The notes below the pieces were generated by a model. It did no database searches. It saw nothing but the letters and a program-made list of their open reading frames with translations, and was not told the origin of the DNA. DNA of 64,000 bases, taken from positions 1 through 64,000 of the forward strand of contig NZ_CANBCC010000009.1 of the NCBI RefSeq assembly GCF_947366995.1, given 5' to 3'. Position 1 is the first letter of the stretch, and the number at the start of each line of letters is the position of its first letter. The DNA comes from an uncultured Aquabacterium sp. (GTDB lineage: Bacteria > Pseudomonadota > Gammaproteobacteria > Burkholderiales > Burkholderiaceae_C). A program made the translations under genes and the position numbers. Positions 35,801 through 47,321 of the stretch are shown here, piece by piece.

Positions 35801-37117
35801 CAGGTCTTCGTTGCGCGACAGCTCACCCAGCCGGCGCTCGACCTCCGCCTCGTCCACCGTGTGACTCTGCCCCGATTGGTTGGGGGCATTGAACGACAGC
35901 TCGTCCAGCAGGCGCTCCATGACCGTGGCCAGGCGCCGCGCACCGATGTTCTCGGTTCGCTCGTTGACCTCGTACGCGATCTGCGCAATGCGGCGCAGGG
36001 CGCCTGGCGTGAAGTCCAGCGTGACCCCTTCGGCAGACAGCAGCGCCTGATACTGCTTGATCAGGCTCGCCTTCGGCTGGCTCAGGATGGCCTCGAAGTC
36101 GTCGATCGACAGCGAGGACAGCTCCACGCGGATGGGGAAGCGGCCCTGCAATTCAGGGATCAGGTCGCTGGGACGGCTCAGATGAAACGCCCCCGACGCG
36201 ATGAAGAGGATGTGGTCCGTCTTCACCATGCCGTACTTGGTCTGCACGGTCGTGCCTTCCACCAGCGGCAGCAGGTCGCGTTGCACGCCCTGACGTGACA
36301 CTTCGGCGCCATTGCCCTCGGCGCGGCTGGCCACCTTGTCGATCTCATCGATGAAGACGATGCCGTTCTGCTCGGCGCGCTCCAGCGCCTTGGCTTTCAC
36401 CTCGTCGTCGTTGAGCAGCCGGGCGGCCTCCTCGTCGATCAGCTGGACACGAGCCTCGGCGATCTTGAGCTTGCGCGTGCTGCGCTTGCCTTGGCTGATC
36501 TGGGAGAACAGGCCCTTGATCTGCTCGGCCATGTCCTCCATGCCGCCGCCGGCCGGGCTCAGGATTTCCACCGAAGGCGTGCGCGCATCGCTCAGTTCGA
36601 TCTCGATCTCGCGATCGTCCAGCGTGCCCTCGCGCAGGCGCTTGCGCATCACCTGGCGCGCGGTGTTGTCCGGCTGGGCCTGAGCCAGCCCGAACTCGCT
36701 GCGGGGCGGCGGCACCAGCACATCGAGGATGCGCTCTTCGGCAGCGTCCTCGGCCTTCACGCGCTGCAGCTGCATTTGCCGCGCACGCTCCTGCTTCACG
36801 GCCGATTCCACCAGATCGCGGATGATGGTGTCCACGTCCTTGCCGACATAGCCCACCTCGGTGAACTTCGTGGCTTCCACCTTGATGAACGGGGCATCCG
36901 CCAGGTGGGCCAGGCGGCGGGCGATCTCGGTCTTGCCGACGCCGGTCGGGCCGATCATCAGGATGTTCTTGGGGGTGATCTCCGCGCGCAGCTTGTCATC
37001 GACCTGCTGACGACGCCAGCGGTTGCGCAACGCGATGGCGACCGCGCGCTTGGCATCGCGCTGGCCCACGATGTGACGGTCCAGTTCGCTGACGATTTCC
37101 TGTGGGGTCATGCTCAT
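35783..37117 (-). CDS. hslU: ATP-dependent protease ATPase subunit HslU
   Basis: HslU is the AAA+ unfoldase of the HslUV protease. The 444-residue protein begins [19 protein letters not shown] and has Walker [10 protein letters not shown] (about residues 58-66). The helical I domain lies about 110-245, Walker B is [12 protein letters not shown], and the C-terminus is LSRFIL, whose tail inserts between HslV subunits. ATG 37117 is used; ATG 37111 is only two codons later. It follows hslV by 5 bp. The 3' end overlaps convergent coaX. Confidence 0.97.
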   Translation of the reverse strand: MSMTPQEIVSELDRHIVGQRDAKRAVAIALRNRWRRQQVDDKLRAEITPKNILMIGPTGVGKTEIARRLAHLADAPFIKVEATKFTEVGYVGKDVDTIIRDLVESAVKQERARQMQLQRVKAEDAAEERILDVLVPPPRSEFGLAQAQPDNTARQVMRKRLREGTLDDREIEIELSDARTPSVEILSPAGGGMEDMAEQIKGLFSQISQGKRSTRKLKIAEARVQLIDEEAARLLNDDEVKAKALERAEQNGIVFIDEIDKVASRAEGNGAEVSRQGVQRDLLPLVEGTTVQTKYGMVKTDHILFIASGAFHLSRPSDLIPELQGRFPIRVELSSLSIDDFEAILSQPKASLIKQYQALLSAEGVTLDFTPGALRRIAQIAYEVNERTENIGARRLATVMERLLDELSFNAPNQSGQSHTVDEAEVERRLGELSRNEDLSRFIL

Positions 37118-37122
37118 GGTGT

Positions 37123-37671
37123 TCAGCCCAGCGTCTCGATGGTGTGGTTCTGGTTGGTGTAGATGCACAGGTCGCCGGCAATGCTCAGTGACTGTTTCAC
37201 CATGTCGGCGGCGCTCAGTGAGGTGTGCGCCACCAGCGCGCGGGCCGCGGCCTGCGCATAGGCACCACCCGAGCCGATGGCGATGATGCCGTGCTCGGGC
37301 TCCAGTACGTCGCCGTTGCCCGTGATGATCAGCGAGGTCTCGCGGTCGGCCACGGCGAGCATGGCTTCCAGCTTGCGCAACACGCGATCGGTGCGCCAGT
37401 CGCGTGTCAGCTCGACGGCGGCACGGGCGAGGTTGCCCTGGTGCTTCTCCAGCTTGGCCTCGAAGCGTTCGAACAGCGTGAAGGCGTCCGCAGTGGCGCC
37501 GGCAAAACCCGCCAGCACCTGGTCACGGTGGAGCTTGCGCACCTTGCGTGCCGTGGCCTTCACGACGATGTGGCCGAGGGTGACCTGGCCGTCGCCGCCC
37601 ATGGCCACCTCCCAGCCCTGCGGGGTCTGGCGGCGGATGCTGACGATGGTGGTGCCGTGGTAGGAGTCCAT
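37123..37671 (-). CDS. hslV: ATP-dependent protease proteolytic subunit HslV
   Basis: HslV is a proteasome-like N-terminal nucleophile peptidase. The 182-residue protein reads [14 protein letters not shown]; removal of the first six residues exposes Thr as the catalytic nucleophile. [23 protein letters not shown] and [14 protein letters not shown] are family segments. ATG 37671 is chosen because it leaves the short propeptide typical of the family. It sits 5 bp upstream of hslU in the classical hslVU pair. Confidence 0.97.
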   Translation of the reverse strand: MDSYHGTTIVSIRRQTPQGWEVAMGGDGQVTLGHIVVKATARKVRKLHRDQVLAGFAGATADAFTLFERFEAKLEKHQGNLARAAVELTRDWRTDRVLRKLEAMLAVADRETSLIITGNGDVLEPEHGIIAIGSGGAYAQAAARALVAHTSLSAADMVKQSLSIAGDLCIYTNQNHTIETLG

Positions 37672-37750
37672 GCTGCGCGTGTGAAAACGGATGACAGCCG
37701 GACATGGGGGCGAACGCCCCAGGTTCAAGGGCGTCGGCGCGACAATGCGC

Positions 37751-39511
37751 TCAACTGGTCAGAAGCTTGACCCTGGCATGCTCGTTGATGCCCATGGCGC
37801 CGAAGAACAGGGCAACCAGGCGGTGCGGGTTCAGGAAACTCACCTCGCGGCCCTCGGCGCGGCGGGCCAGCACCCAGTTGAGCAGATCCCCGGCGGCGAT
37901 GAAGTCGACGCGCAGCAAGTGTTCGCAGTCGATGTCGAGTGCCACGCTGGCGCCCAGCTGGCTGTCCAGTTGCTCGAGGGTGGTTCCGATGTCGCCGGAC
38001 AGCTGTCCGGACAGGTTGAGCGAGGCGACCTGCACCATGCCCGTGTCCTGCTGAAGGCGCGACTCGACAAAGGTTGTCGTCACGTCGCTGACGCGCGACA
38101 TGGCCCGGGAATGCGGATGGATGACGTCCTGCCCTTCCTGGACCGTGCAGCGTGCCGGCTCCCACGAGGGGGGCGAGCGCTCGAAGGTGATGCAGTAGTC
38201 GATGGCTGTTTCGTCGAACTCGACCGGGCGGTTGATGAGGCGCAGCAGATCAAGGCGCAGCATCCAGTAGGCCGGGTCCACATCGCGGCTGCCGGTGGGG
38301 GAGGCATCGCCGAGCACGGCCAGCATCTGCGGTATCCCTTGCCACACCAGTGACAGCGGCTGTTCGGCCCACTGGCGAACCATCTGGCCCAGGTGCATGG
38401 CGCCATCCGGCGTGACGCGAAGGACGCGGCTCCAGTCCATTGTCCAGGGGCGGGGCATCTGCAGGGTTTCAGCCCGCAACTGGGCGACCGCTTCAGCGTC
38501 GATCACAGGTGGCGCCAACCAGCCCTCGAGCACGCCCCCCAGAGCGTCCTCGCCGGCTTCCGTGGCGGGGCCTTCGTCCGTGCGCGCCTCACCCGAGGCC
38601 GGGGTGCCGCCAGACGAGGTGGCGAGGAAGGCCGCCACCTTGCCAGGGTACGAGAACCATTGCGGTGCAGAGACCCCGAACTTCTGGGCGAACGACACCG
38701 CAAGCTGGTCGAACTTCTGTGCCTGGTCGATGGATCGGTAGAAGTCGAACAGCACCAGCCAGCACTCCTGCACATCGTGGCGGCTGCCGCCAGGGTGAAT
38801 CAGGTCCAGCAGGCTGCGCTCGCACTGGTCGAAGTCTGCGTTCGCGAAGGCGATCACGGCCTCGTCCAGTTCGGGGTCGTGGACGAGCTCCGTCACGTGC
38901 ACGTCCATGGCGTTCTGGAAGCCGCTGGGTGCCATCGGTGCCGTCAACGGCAGCGTGGGCGGCAGGGTCAGCGGCTGGGTCATGCCGCGGCTCGAGGCGC
39001 GGGCAGACTGCAGCACCGCCTCCGACACCTGGGGGATGTCCTCGTCGAAGGACATGGGCAGCGTGGCCGGGAGCGCGGGCGGGTGCGCTGCGGGCATCGT
39101 GTCGCCCATGGGCAGCGTCGGAATGTTCGCCGGCCGGGGCGGCAGGTTGACCGTGCGCGGAGCCCCGCCCACCATCTGCTGCTCAATCTCGTCGATCTTG
39201 GCCTTGACTGCGATGTCAGAGCGCGCGCCGCTGTGCGGGCGGGAGTCCGGGTCGATGTTGGAGTTGCCGCTGAGCGCCAGCGCATTGTCCGGGCTCAGGC
39301 CTTCACGCCGGATCTTGCGCAGCATGTCGAGCTCGCGTTTGCGCACGAAGTCGTTGCGCCGCTTGCGCTCGATCATCGCCTTGATCTCGCTCTTGGCGTA
39401 CTGGCTTTCTGCGGCCTCGGCGCTCGGTGTGTCGAGCTCAGTCCAGTCGGTCGTGGGGTTGGCGACAAAGCGCACGACCTTGCGCAGGAAACCGCCGGAT
39501 TCCTTGCTCAT
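37751..39511 (-). CDS. Uncharacterised protein with C-terminal STAS-like domain
   Basis: The 586-residue protein has no signal peptide. The N-terminal 90 residues are charged and predicted helical ([20 protein letters not shown]). A Pro/Leu-rich low-complexity part (about 90-190) follows, then a helical body of about 280 residues. The final roughly 100 residues resemble a STAS/MlaB-type domain ([21 protein letters not shown], then [10 protein letters not shown]). STAS domains act in anti-sigma antagonists and lipid-transport regulators; which applies here is unknown. It lies between dksA and hslVU, all leftward, possibly cotranscribed. Confidence 0.78.
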   Translation of the reverse strand: MSKESGGFLRKVVRFVANPTTDWTELDTPSAEAAESQYAKSEIKAMIERKRRNDFVRKRELDMLRKIRREGLSPDNALALSGNSNIDPDSRPHSGARSDIAVKAKIDEIEQQMVGGAPRTVNLPPRPANIPTLPMGDTMPAAHPPALPATLPMSFDEDIPQVSEAVLQSARASSRGMTQPLTLPPTLPLTAPMAPSGFQNAMDVHVTELVHDPELDEAVIAFANADFDQCERSLLDLIHPGGSRHDVQECWLVLFDFYRSIDQAQKFDQLAVSFAQKFGVSAPQWFSYPGKVAAFLATSSGGTPASGEARTDEGPATEAGEDALGGVLEGWLAPPVIDAEAVAQLRAETLQMPRPWTMDWSRVLRVTPDGAMHLGQMVRQWAEQPLSLVWQGIPQMLAVLGDASPTGSRDVDPAYWMLRLDLLRLINRPVEFDETAIDYCITFERSPPSWEPARCTVQEGQDVIHPHSRAMSRVSDVTTTFVESRLQQDTGMVQVASLNLSGQLSGDIGTTLEQLDSQLGASVALDIDCEHLLRVDFIAAGDLLNWVLARRAEGREVSFLNPHRLVALFFGAMGINEHARVKLLTS

Positions 39512-39559
39512 GCTGGTGTGCGCCTTCTGTGTGTCAACCGACCTCCGGGGCGATGCGGA

Positions 39560-40213
39560 TCAATCCCCGAACATCTTCTGCTTGAGCCCGCGGCGCTGCT
39601 GCGCCTCGAGCGACAGGGTGGCCGTGGGGCGCGCCAGCAGGCGGCCCAAGCCGATGGGCTCGCCGGTCTCGTCGCAGAAACCGTATTCGCCAGAATCCAG
39701 ACGGGCCAGGGCCTGAGAAATTTTCTTGAGCAGCTTGCGCTCGCGGTCGCGGGTGCGGAGTTCGAGCGCGTGCTCTTCCTCGATGGTGGCGCGGTCGGCC
39801 GGATCCGGCACGATCGACGTGTCTTCGCGCAGGTGTTCCGTGGTCTCGCCGGCGTTCGACAGCAGGTCTTCCTTCTGCGCTTCCAGGCGGGCGCGGAAGA
39901 AGTCCAACTGCTTGTCGTTCATGTACTCGCCGTCCGGCATCGCCATCAGTTCGGCTTCCGTCAGGTCGCGCCCGGCTTTGGATTTCCAGGCGTTGGCGAG
40001 TTTGGTGTCAACCTTGGTGGCGGTGCTTGGCATGGTCTCGGGGGTACGGATGGGAGGCGACGAGCGCCCTGATGCCACGGAGGCAGCTGATGGAATGCCT
40101 TCGGCTTTGCGCGCCGAAGCTTGAGTCGCCGTTTTCACGGGCTTGGTGTCAGCGGGCTTGGCAGCCGCGCCCACGGGGGTGGCAGTCTTGGACGTCGCAG
40201 AGGGCTTGGTCAC
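39560..40213 (-). CDS. dksA: RNA polymerase-binding transcription factor DksA
   Basis: DksA enters the secondary channel of RNA polymerase and, with ppGpp, retunes rRNA and amino-acid promoters. The 217-residue protein has the coiled-coil domain (NDKQLDFFRARLEAQKEDLL to DPADRATIEEEHALELR) and the C-terminal ARPTATLSLEAQQRRGLKQK. Only one of the four zinc-finger cysteines remains (FCDETGEP), the common betaproteobacterial form. About 70 N-terminal residues rich in Ala/Thr/Pro/Lys are extra. GTG 40213 is chosen because AGGAGG lies 6 nt before it, inside the longer frame. Confidence 0.94.
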   Translation of the reverse strand: MTKPSATSKTATPVGAAAKPADTKPVKTATQASARKAEGIPSAASVASGRSSPPIRTPETMPSTATKVDTKLANAWKSKAGRDLTEAELMAMPDGEYMNDKQLDFFRARLEAQKEDLLSNAGETTEHLREDTSIVPDPADRATIEEEHALELRTRDRERKLLKKISQALARLDSGEYGFCDETGEPIGLGRLLARPTATLSLEAQQRRGLKQKMFGD

Positions 40214-40355
40214 AGGAATCCTCCTCACCGAACCGCGGGTTTCGCAGACCGGTCATGCACGCGGGACGCAGGGCCGACAGGGCGCCATCGCCTGATTGTT
40301 TGTTCTCGGTTCTTCCGACTTCGCCCTTTTCAGAACGTCACACGGAAGCGCGCGG

Positions 40356-40385
40356 ATTGTAGCCATGCCTGCGCGCCGTTTTCAC
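40356..40385 (-). promoter_or_regulatory. Putative dksA promoter
   Basis: On the minus strand GTGAAA (40385-40380) and TACAAT (40361-40356) are 18 bp apart. Transcription would start near 40349, giving a leader of about 135 nt to the dksA GTG. The 212-bp gap before dksA contains no gene; I saw no Zur-like palindrome in it. Confidence 0.4.
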
Positions 40386-40425
40386 CGTGTCACCCCGTAG
40401 TTTGTATCGTTCCGTTGGCTGAGTG

Positions 40426-41463
<1,038 letters not shown>

Positions 41464-41566
41464 GGGCGGAGTGTAGCCCTGACGGCGGCTTTGGCTCAGG
41501 GTGTCCCGGAGGTTTCCCGCTGGCCATGGGGTATTCTTGCGGCATCCCAACCACGACACCCCTGCC

Positions 41567-42466
41567 GTGTCCGAAACCTCCCCCAGTCGGGCCTCGCGGT
41601 CCGACAAAGGCGCTGCACGCCCTTCTCGTGCGCGCGACAACCGCAGTCTGTTCGTCCGTGTCGTCGAGTTTCTGTCCCCCGGGCCGGATTCCACCGCCGA
41701 GCTGATCGAAACCCTGGCGGACGCCGAACAACGCGCGCTGATCGAGCCCGAATCCCGTGTGATGCTGGAAGGCGTGATCCGGATGGCGTCCATGACCGCC
41801 GGCGACGTCATGGTGGCCGTGCGCCGCATGGACATCCTCGACATCGAGGCGCCGTACGACGAGCTGCTGGCTCAGGTGATCAACACGGGGCATTCCCGTT
41901 TTCCGGTGTTCGATGGCGGCCGGGACAACATCATCGGCGTCCTGATGGCAAAAGACCTGCTCAAGCTGCAGCGGGCGCCGGAGCTCAACCTGCGGACCCT
42001 GCTGCGCGCGCCGGTTTTCGTGCCAGAGTCCAAGGGGCTCAATGAATTGCTGCGGGAATTCCGCTCCAACCGCAGCCATCTGGCCATCGTGATAGACGAG
42101 TTCGGTCGCACGGCCGGCCTGGTCACCATCGAGGATGTGCTCGAAGAAATCGTGGGTGAGATCGAGGACGAGTTCGATGAAGAGGATGGTCAATCCAGCA
42201 TCTTCACCTTGGCCGACGGCAGCCAGCGGGTGGCGGGTGACACGGCGATCGAGTCGGTGAACGAAGTGTTCGACGCGCAATTGCCGACGGACGAGTTCGA
42301 CACCATCGGGGGCCTGGTGGCCCACGAGTTGGGCCGCGTGCCGCGGCGTGGCGAGCACCTCGACCTCGGCGGGCTTCGGTTCCGCGTCATGCTGGCACGG
42401 GGTGGCTCGGTGCGCTGGTTCAAGGTGACCCGCGCACCGGAACCGGAAGAGGCGGCGTCGTCCTGA
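41567..42466 (+). CDS. corC: CorC/YbeX CBS-domain protein
   Basis: The 299-residue protein has a CBS pair (MTAGDVMVAVRRMD, then GHSRFPVFDGGRDNIIGVLMAKDLL and SHLAIVIDEFGRTAGLVTIEDVLEEIVGEI) and a C-terminal CorC/HlyC transporter-associated domain (DTIGGLVAHELGRVPRRGEHL). YbeX/CorC is linked to magnesium-cobalt efflux and to ribosome/RNA homeostasis. The start is GTG 41567 (VSETSPSRAS). It overlaps the lnt start by one base (TGATG), the widely conserved ybeX-lnt pair. Confidence 0.92.
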   Translation: MSETSPSRASRSDKGAARPSRARDNRSLFVRVVEFLSPGPDSTAELIETLADAEQRALIEPESRVMLEGVIRMASMTAGDVMVAVRRMDILDIEAPYDELLAQVINTGHSRFPVFDGGRDNIIGVLMAKDLLKLQRAPELNLRTLLRAPVFVPESKGLNELLREFRSNRSHLAIVIDEFGRTAGLVTIEDVLEEIVGEIEDEFDEEDGQSSIFTLADGSQRVAGDTAIESVNEVFDAQLPTDEFDTIGGLVAHELGRVPRRGEHLDLGGLRFRVMLARGGSVRWFKVTRAPEPEEAASS

Positions 42467-44070
42467 TGGTGCACGCAGCGAGGTCGGCCGATTGCGGTGG
42501 CTCGGCCGTGGCGACGAGATGGCGGTCGTTGGCGGGGCTGGCAGTGCTGCTGGCTGGGGGCCTGCACGCATGGGCGTTGTCGCCTGCAGCCGCGGCGCTC
42601 TTTCCTGGCGCGCCGGCCATTTTCCAGACGTTGGCCCTGCTGGTTCTGGCTGGCGTGCTGTCGCCGCTGCGTACGCCCCGTGCAGTCGGGGCGCTGAGCT
42701 GGCTGTACGGCACCGTGTGGCTCATCGGCGCCACTGGGTGGATGTTCGTGAGCCTGCACCGCTACGGGGGGCTGCCGGCGTGGCTGGCGGCGCTGGCCGT
42801 GGTGTTGTTGTGTGCAGCGCTTTCGCTTTATTTTGCGCTGGCCGGCTGGCTCTGGGCCCGGTGGCGCGATGGCCGCTGGTGGCGCGATGCGCTTGCCTGG
42901 GGTGGGGCGTGGCTGCTGGCCGAGTGGGCGAGGGCCATCCTCTTCACCGGTTTCCCTTGGGGTGCGAGTGGGTATGCGCTGATCGACACGCCGTTGGCTG
43001 GCCTGGCGCCGTGGCTCGGTGTGTATGGCGTCGGCGCAGTCTGGGCGATGGCCGTGGTGGCCTCCGTGTGGTCGTGGCGCTCGGCCGATGGCGGGCTGGT
43101 ATCGCGGCTGGCGGGTCTGGCCGCCACCTTCGTGCTGGTGGCTATCGGGGCCCTGGCCGGCCGGCCGTTTACCGAGCCGCAAGGCGCGGCCTTGTCCGTG
43201 ACCCTGCTGCAGGGCAACGTCCCGCAGGACGAAAAGTTCATCGCCGAGCGGCAGGGCGCGATGCTGCGCTGGCATGCCGAGCAACTGCTTTCGGCTCGAA
43301 CCGACCTGGTGATCGCGCCGGAGACGGCCATCCCCTTGTTGCCGTTCCAGCAGCCTCCAGGCTATTGGGATGCCCTGGTAGGCGGCTTCCCAGCCGGTAG
43401 CGGCCGCCACGCGCTGGTTGGCGTACCGCTCGGTGATTTCGAGCGCGGCTACACCAACTCCATCGTGGGCCTGGGCGGCCCCATCCGGCACGCCGACCCA
43501 GAGGCAGAGGGCGGGCCGTACCGGTACGACAAGCATCACCTCGTGCCCTTCGGCGAATTCATCCCTTGGGGTTTCCGCTGGTTCGTTCGCATGATGAACA
43601 TGCCCCTGGGCGACTTCGCCCGTGGGCCGTTGGTGGCGCCCTCTTACCGCGTGAAGCAGCAGCGCGTCGCACCCACCGTCTGCTATGAGGATCTGTTCGG
43701 TGAGGAGATTGCTGCCCGATTCCGCGATCCTGCCGGGGCGCCGACCATCCTGGCCAATGTGAGCAACCTGGCGTGGTTCGGTGAATCGGTGGCCCTGCAC
43801 CAGCACCTGCAGATCGCTCGCATGCGTTCGCTGGAGTTCCAGTTGCCCACCGTGCGAGCGACCAACACGGGCGCCACGGTGGTGATCGACCATGCCGGCC
43901 GCGTCACGGACCGGCTGCCAGGCAACACCCGTGGTGCCCTGGTGGCGGAGGTGCAGGGCAGGCAGGGCGTGACCCCGTTTGCCTGGTGGGCCGGGCGGGC
44001 CGGCCTGTGGCCGGCTTTTGCGCTGGCCGTGCTGCTGATCGCCGTGGGGCGGGGGCGGGCGCGCCACTAG
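42466..44070 (+). CDS. lnt: Apolipoprotein N-acyltransferase
   Basis: Lnt adds the third acyl chain to lipoproteins in the inner membrane. The 534-residue protein has about six N-terminal membrane segments (roughly residues 15-215) and a nitrilase-type periplasmic domain. The catalytic triad is Glu286 (APETAIPLLPF), Lys356 (YDKHHLVPFGEF) and Cys406 (TVCYEDLFGEE). A final membrane segment lies near the C-terminus. It starts inside the corC stop (TGATG). Confidence 0.95.
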   Translation: MVHAARSADCGGSAVATRWRSLAGLAVLLAGGLHAWALSPAAAALFPGAPAIFQTLALLVLAGVLSPLRTPRAVGALSWLYGTVWLIGATGWMFVSLHRYGGLPAWLAALAVVLLCAALSLYFALAGWLWARWRDGRWWRDALAWGGAWLLAEWARAILFTGFPWGASGYALIDTPLAGLAPWLGVYGVGAVWAMAVVASVWSWRSADGGLVSRLAGLAATFVLVAIGALAGRPFTEPQGAALSVTLLQGNVPQDEKFIAERQGAMLRWHAEQLLSARTDLVIAPETAIPLLPFQQPPGYWDALVGGFPAGSGRHALVGVPLGDFERGYTNSIVGLGGPIRHADPEAEGGPYRYDKHHLVPFGEFIPWGFRWFVRMMNMPLGDFARGPLVAPSYRVKQQRVAPTVCYEDLFGEEIAARFRDPAGAPTILANVSNLAWFGESVALHQHLQIARMRSLEFQLPTVRATNTGATVVIDHAGRVTDRLPGNTRGALVAEVQGRQGVTPFAWWAGRAGLWPAFALAVLLIAVGRGRARH

Positions 44071-44179
44071 AATCAAGGCTTTTCGCCCCGCGGCCGCCCG
44101 CAGGGCGAGGGCCCTCACCAAACCAAGAACCCGATTGCCGGTGGCGCACGCGCCGCACGGCACGCATCAAGGCTAGACC

Positions 44180-45100
44180 ATGCTGACCTTCCAGCAACTG
44201 ATCCTGCGTCTGCAAAGCTACTGGGATGCCCAGGGCTGCGCGCTGCTGCAACCCTACGACATGGAAGTCGGGGCGGGCACCAGCCACACCGCCACCTTTC
44301 TGCGCGCACTGGGCCCCGAGCCCTGGAAGGCCGCTTACGTGCAGCCCAGTCGCCGCCCGAAGGACGGTCGCTACGGCGAGAACCCGAACCGCCTGCAGCA
44401 TTACTACCAGTTCCAGGTGGTGCTGAAGCCAGCGCCGGCCAACATCCTCGAGCTCTACCTGGGCTCGCTGGAAGCGCTGGGCTTCGACCTGAAGAAGAAC
44501 GACGTGCGTTTTGTCGAGGACGACTGGGAGAACCCCACGCTGGGCGCCTGGGGCCTCGGCTGGGAAGTGTGGCTCAACGGCATGGAGGTCACGCAGTTCA
44601 CCTATTTCCAGCAGGTGGGCGGCATCGACTGCAAGCCGGCCACCGGTGAGATCACCTACGGCCTCGAGCGGCTCGCCATGTACCTGCAGGGCGTGGAAAG
44701 CGTGTACGACCTGGTCTACGCGCCGGGTGTCAAGTACGGCGACGTGTTCCATCAGAACGAGGTGGAACAGTCGACCTACAACTTTGAGCACAGCAACGTC
44801 GAGTTCCTGCTGGGTGCATTCGGCAACTACGAAACGCAGGCCAAGTACCTGATGGAGCAGCAGCTCGCCTTGCCGGCCTACGAGCAGGTGCTCAAGGCTG
44901 CGCATACCTTCAACTTGCTGGATGCCCGCGGCGCGATTTCGGTGACCGAGCGCGCGGCCTACATCGGGCGCATCCGCAACTTGGCGCGCGCCGTGGCGGC
45001 CAGCTACCTCGACAGTCGCGCGCGCCTCGGTTTCCCGATGGCGCCCAAGGCCTGGGCCGACGAAGTGATCGAACAACTGAACGACAAGAAGGTGGCCTGA
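44180..45100 (+). CDS. glyQ: Glycyl-tRNA synthetase alpha subunit
   Basis: GlyQ is the catalytic class II subunit of the alpha2beta2 glycyl-tRNA synthetase. The 306-residue protein begins [20 protein letters not shown] and contains the motif 2 region [19 protein letters not shown] and [12 protein letters not shown], with the final [13 protein letters not shown] motif 3. It is complete and of usual length. A 109-bp gap after lnt has a TAGAAT near 44067 as a possible -10. glyS follows after 3 bp. Confidence 0.97.
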   Translation: MLTFQQLILRLQSYWDAQGCALLQPYDMEVGAGTSHTATFLRALGPEPWKAAYVQPSRRPKDGRYGENPNRLQHYYQFQVVLKPAPANILELYLGSLEALGFDLKKNDVRFVEDDWENPTLGAWGLGWEVWLNGMEVTQFTYFQQVGGIDCKPATGEITYGLERLAMYLQGVESVYDLVYAPGVKYGDVFHQNEVEQSTYNFEHSNVEFLLGAFGNYETQAKYLMEQQLALPAYEQVLKAAHTFNLLDARGAISVTERAAYIGRIRNLARAVAASYLDSRARLGFPMAPKAWADEVIEQLNDKKVA

Positions 45101-45103
45101 AGC

Positions 45104-47287
45104 ATGACGTCCCTGAACCAGAAGGCAAACCTCCTCGTTGAACTGTTTGTCGAAGAGCTGCCGCCCAAGGCGCTCAAGAAGCTGGGTGAAGCCTTTGCCG
45201 GCGTGTTGGCCGACAGCCTGAAGGCCCAGGGCCTCGCCCACGCTGATGCGGTCGTCACGCCGTTTGCCTCGCCGCGTCGCCTGGCCGTGCACCTGACCGG
45301 CGTGCTGACCAGGGCTGCTGACCAGGCCATTCAGCAGAAGCTGATGCCGGTCGCTGTGGCGCTGGATGCCGCTGGGCAGCCCACGCCCGCCTTGCTGAAG
45401 AAGCTTGGCTCGCTGGGCTTGGGCGCCGAGGTGGTGCCGCAACTCAAGCGTCAGCCCGATGGCAAGGCGGAAGCGCTCTTCCTCGACAGCGTCAAGGCTG
45501 GTGCGTCGCTGGCCGAGGGCCTGCAGAAGGCCCTGACCGAGTCGCTGGCGAAGCTGCCCATCCCCAAGGTCATGACCTATCAGCTCGAACAGGGCGACGG
45601 TGAGGGCTTCCAGCCGGGTTGGACCAGTGTCAATTTCGTGCGGCCCGCGCATGGTCTCGTGGCGCTGCATGGCGACCAGGTGGTGCCCGTGTCGGCGCTG
45701 GGCCTGCACGCCGGCCGTGAAACCCATGGCCACCGTTTCGAGGCCAAGGTCTCGCCCGTGGTGCTGCGCGAAGCCGACAGCTACGCCGTCCAGATGGCGG
45801 AAGAGGGCGCTGTGATCGCTGGGTTTGCCGAGCGCCGTGCCGAGATCGCATCCCAGCTTGCCGCAGCAGCCGGGCGCGCGGGCCACGACCTGAAGCCCAT
45901 CGAAGACGATGCCCTGCTGGACGAGGTGACGGCACTGGTGGAGCGTCCCAATGTGCTGATCGGCCGCTTCGAGGAGGCCTTCCTGGCGGTGCCGCAGGAG
46001 TGCCTGATTCTCACGATGAAGGCCAATCAGAAGTACTTCCCGCTGCTGGATGCGGCCGGCAAGCTGACGCATCAGTTTCTGGTGGTGAGCAACATCCACC
46101 CGGCTGACCCGAGCGCCATCATCGAGGGCAACGAGCGCGTGGTGCGCCCGCGTCTGGCCGATGCGAAGTTCTTCTTCGATCAGGATCGCAAGAAGACGCT
46201 GGCCTCGCGCACGGCGGGTCTGGCCAAGGTCGTGTACCACAACAAGCTGGGCACCCAGGGTGAGCGCAGCGAGCGCGTGCGCGCCATCGCGCACGCCATC
46301 GTGAACCAGCTGCGCATGAGCACGCTGCCTTTCACCGTCGACGACAAGGATCACTTCGATGTGCTGGACAGCAAGGCCCAACAGGCCGCGCTGCTGGCCA
46401 AGACCGACCTGCTGACCGACATGGTCGGAGAGTTCCCGGAGCTGCAGGGCATCATGGGTGGCTACTACGCCCGCCATGAAGGCCTGCGCGACGGCGTCGC
46501 CATCGCCATCGAAGACCACTACAAGCCGCGTTTTGCGGGTGACAACCTGCCACGCAACCACACCGGCACGGTCGTGGCACTGGCCGACAAGCTCGAAACA
46601 CTGGTCGGCCTGTTTGGCATCGGTCAGTTGCCCACGGGCGACAAGGACCCGTTCGCGCTGCGCCGCCATGCGCTGGGCGTGATCCGCATCCTGATCGAGA
46701 AGAACCTGCCGCTGGACCTGTCGGCGCTCGTCGCGGCGGTCGTGCCCGTGTTCGGCGACCTGATCACAGACCCGGCCGAGGCGCTGCTCGCGTTCATGTC
46801 CGATCGTCTGGCGGTGTCACTGCGCGAGCAGGGCTACAGCGCGCAAGAGGTCGATGCCGTGCTCGCGCTGCAACCAAACCGCCTGGCCGAGGTGCCGCGC
46901 CGCCTGGCCGCCGTGCGTGCGTTTGCCGCACTGCCGGAAGCGGCCTCGCTGGCTGCAGCCAACAAGCGTGTGGGCAACATCCTGAAGAAGGCCGATGGCG
47001 TGGTCGAGGCTCGCGTGGATGCGGCGCTCCTGAAGGAAACCGCCGAAGCCGCGCTGCACGCCGCGCTGCAGACCGTGGCGCCCCAGGCCGATGCAGCGTT
47101 CGAGCAGGGTGATTACACTGCGTCTCTGCAGGCACTGGCTGCGCTCAGGACCCCGGTGGATGCGTTCTTCGATGCTGTGATGGTCAATGCCGACGACCCG
47201 GCGTTGAAGGCCAACCGGCTGGGGCTGCTGGCCTTGCTGCATGCCGCCATGAACCGCGTCGCCGACCTTTCCAGACTGGCGGCCTGA
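45104..47287 (+). CDS. glyS: Glycyl-tRNA synthetase beta subunit
   Basis: GlyS is the tRNA-binding beta subunit of glycyl-tRNA synthetase. The 727-residue protein starts with LLVELFVEELPPKALKKLGEAF and contains PNVLIGRFEEAFLAVPQE, TMKANQKYFPLLD and the HD-like GYYARHEG region. The C-terminal anticodon-binding domain (VDAFFDAVMVNADDPALKANR) is complete. It is coupled closely to glyQ and separated from gmhB by 34 bp. Confidence 0.97.
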   Translation: MTSLNQKANLLVELFVEELPPKALKKLGEAFAGVLADSLKAQGLAHADAVVTPFASPRRLAVHLTGVLTRAADQAIQQKLMPVAVALDAAGQPTPALLKKLGSLGLGAEVVPQLKRQPDGKAEALFLDSVKAGASLAEGLQKALTESLAKLPIPKVMTYQLEQGDGEGFQPGWTSVNFVRPAHGLVALHGDQVVPVSALGLHAGRETHGHRFEAKVSPVVLREADSYAVQMAEEGAVIAGFAERRAEIASQLAAAAGRAGHDLKPIEDDALLDEVTALVERPNVLIGRFEEAFLAVPQECLILTMKANQKYFPLLDAAGKLTHQFLVVSNIHPADPSAIIEGNERVVRPRLADAKFFFDQDRKKTLASRTAGLAKVVYHNKLGTQGERSERVRAIAHAIVNQLRMSTLPFTVDDKDHFDVLDSKAQQAALLAKTDLLTDMVGEFPELQGIMGGYYARHEGLRDGVAIAIEDHYKPRFAGDNLPRNHTGTVVALADKLETLVGLFGIGQLPTGDKDPFALRRHALGVIRILIEKNLPLDLSALVAAVVPVFGDLITDPAEALLAFMSDRLAVSLREQGYSAQEVDAVLALQPNRLAEVPRRLAAVRAFAALPEAASLAAANKRVGNILKKADGVVEARVDAALLKETAEAALHAALQTVAPQADAAFEQGDYTASLQALAALRTPVDAFFDAVMVNADDPALKANRLGLLALLHAAMNRVADLSRLAA

Positions 47288-47321
47288 TCTGGGCGGGCGC
47301 ATCGTTCACGCGGGGGCGAGC

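Noticed and set aside
43904-46669. A minus-strand open frame of about 920 codons opposite lnt, glyQ and glyS
   Set aside because: It crosses three clearly conserved genes and has no family features; stop codons are simply scarce at this G+C content.
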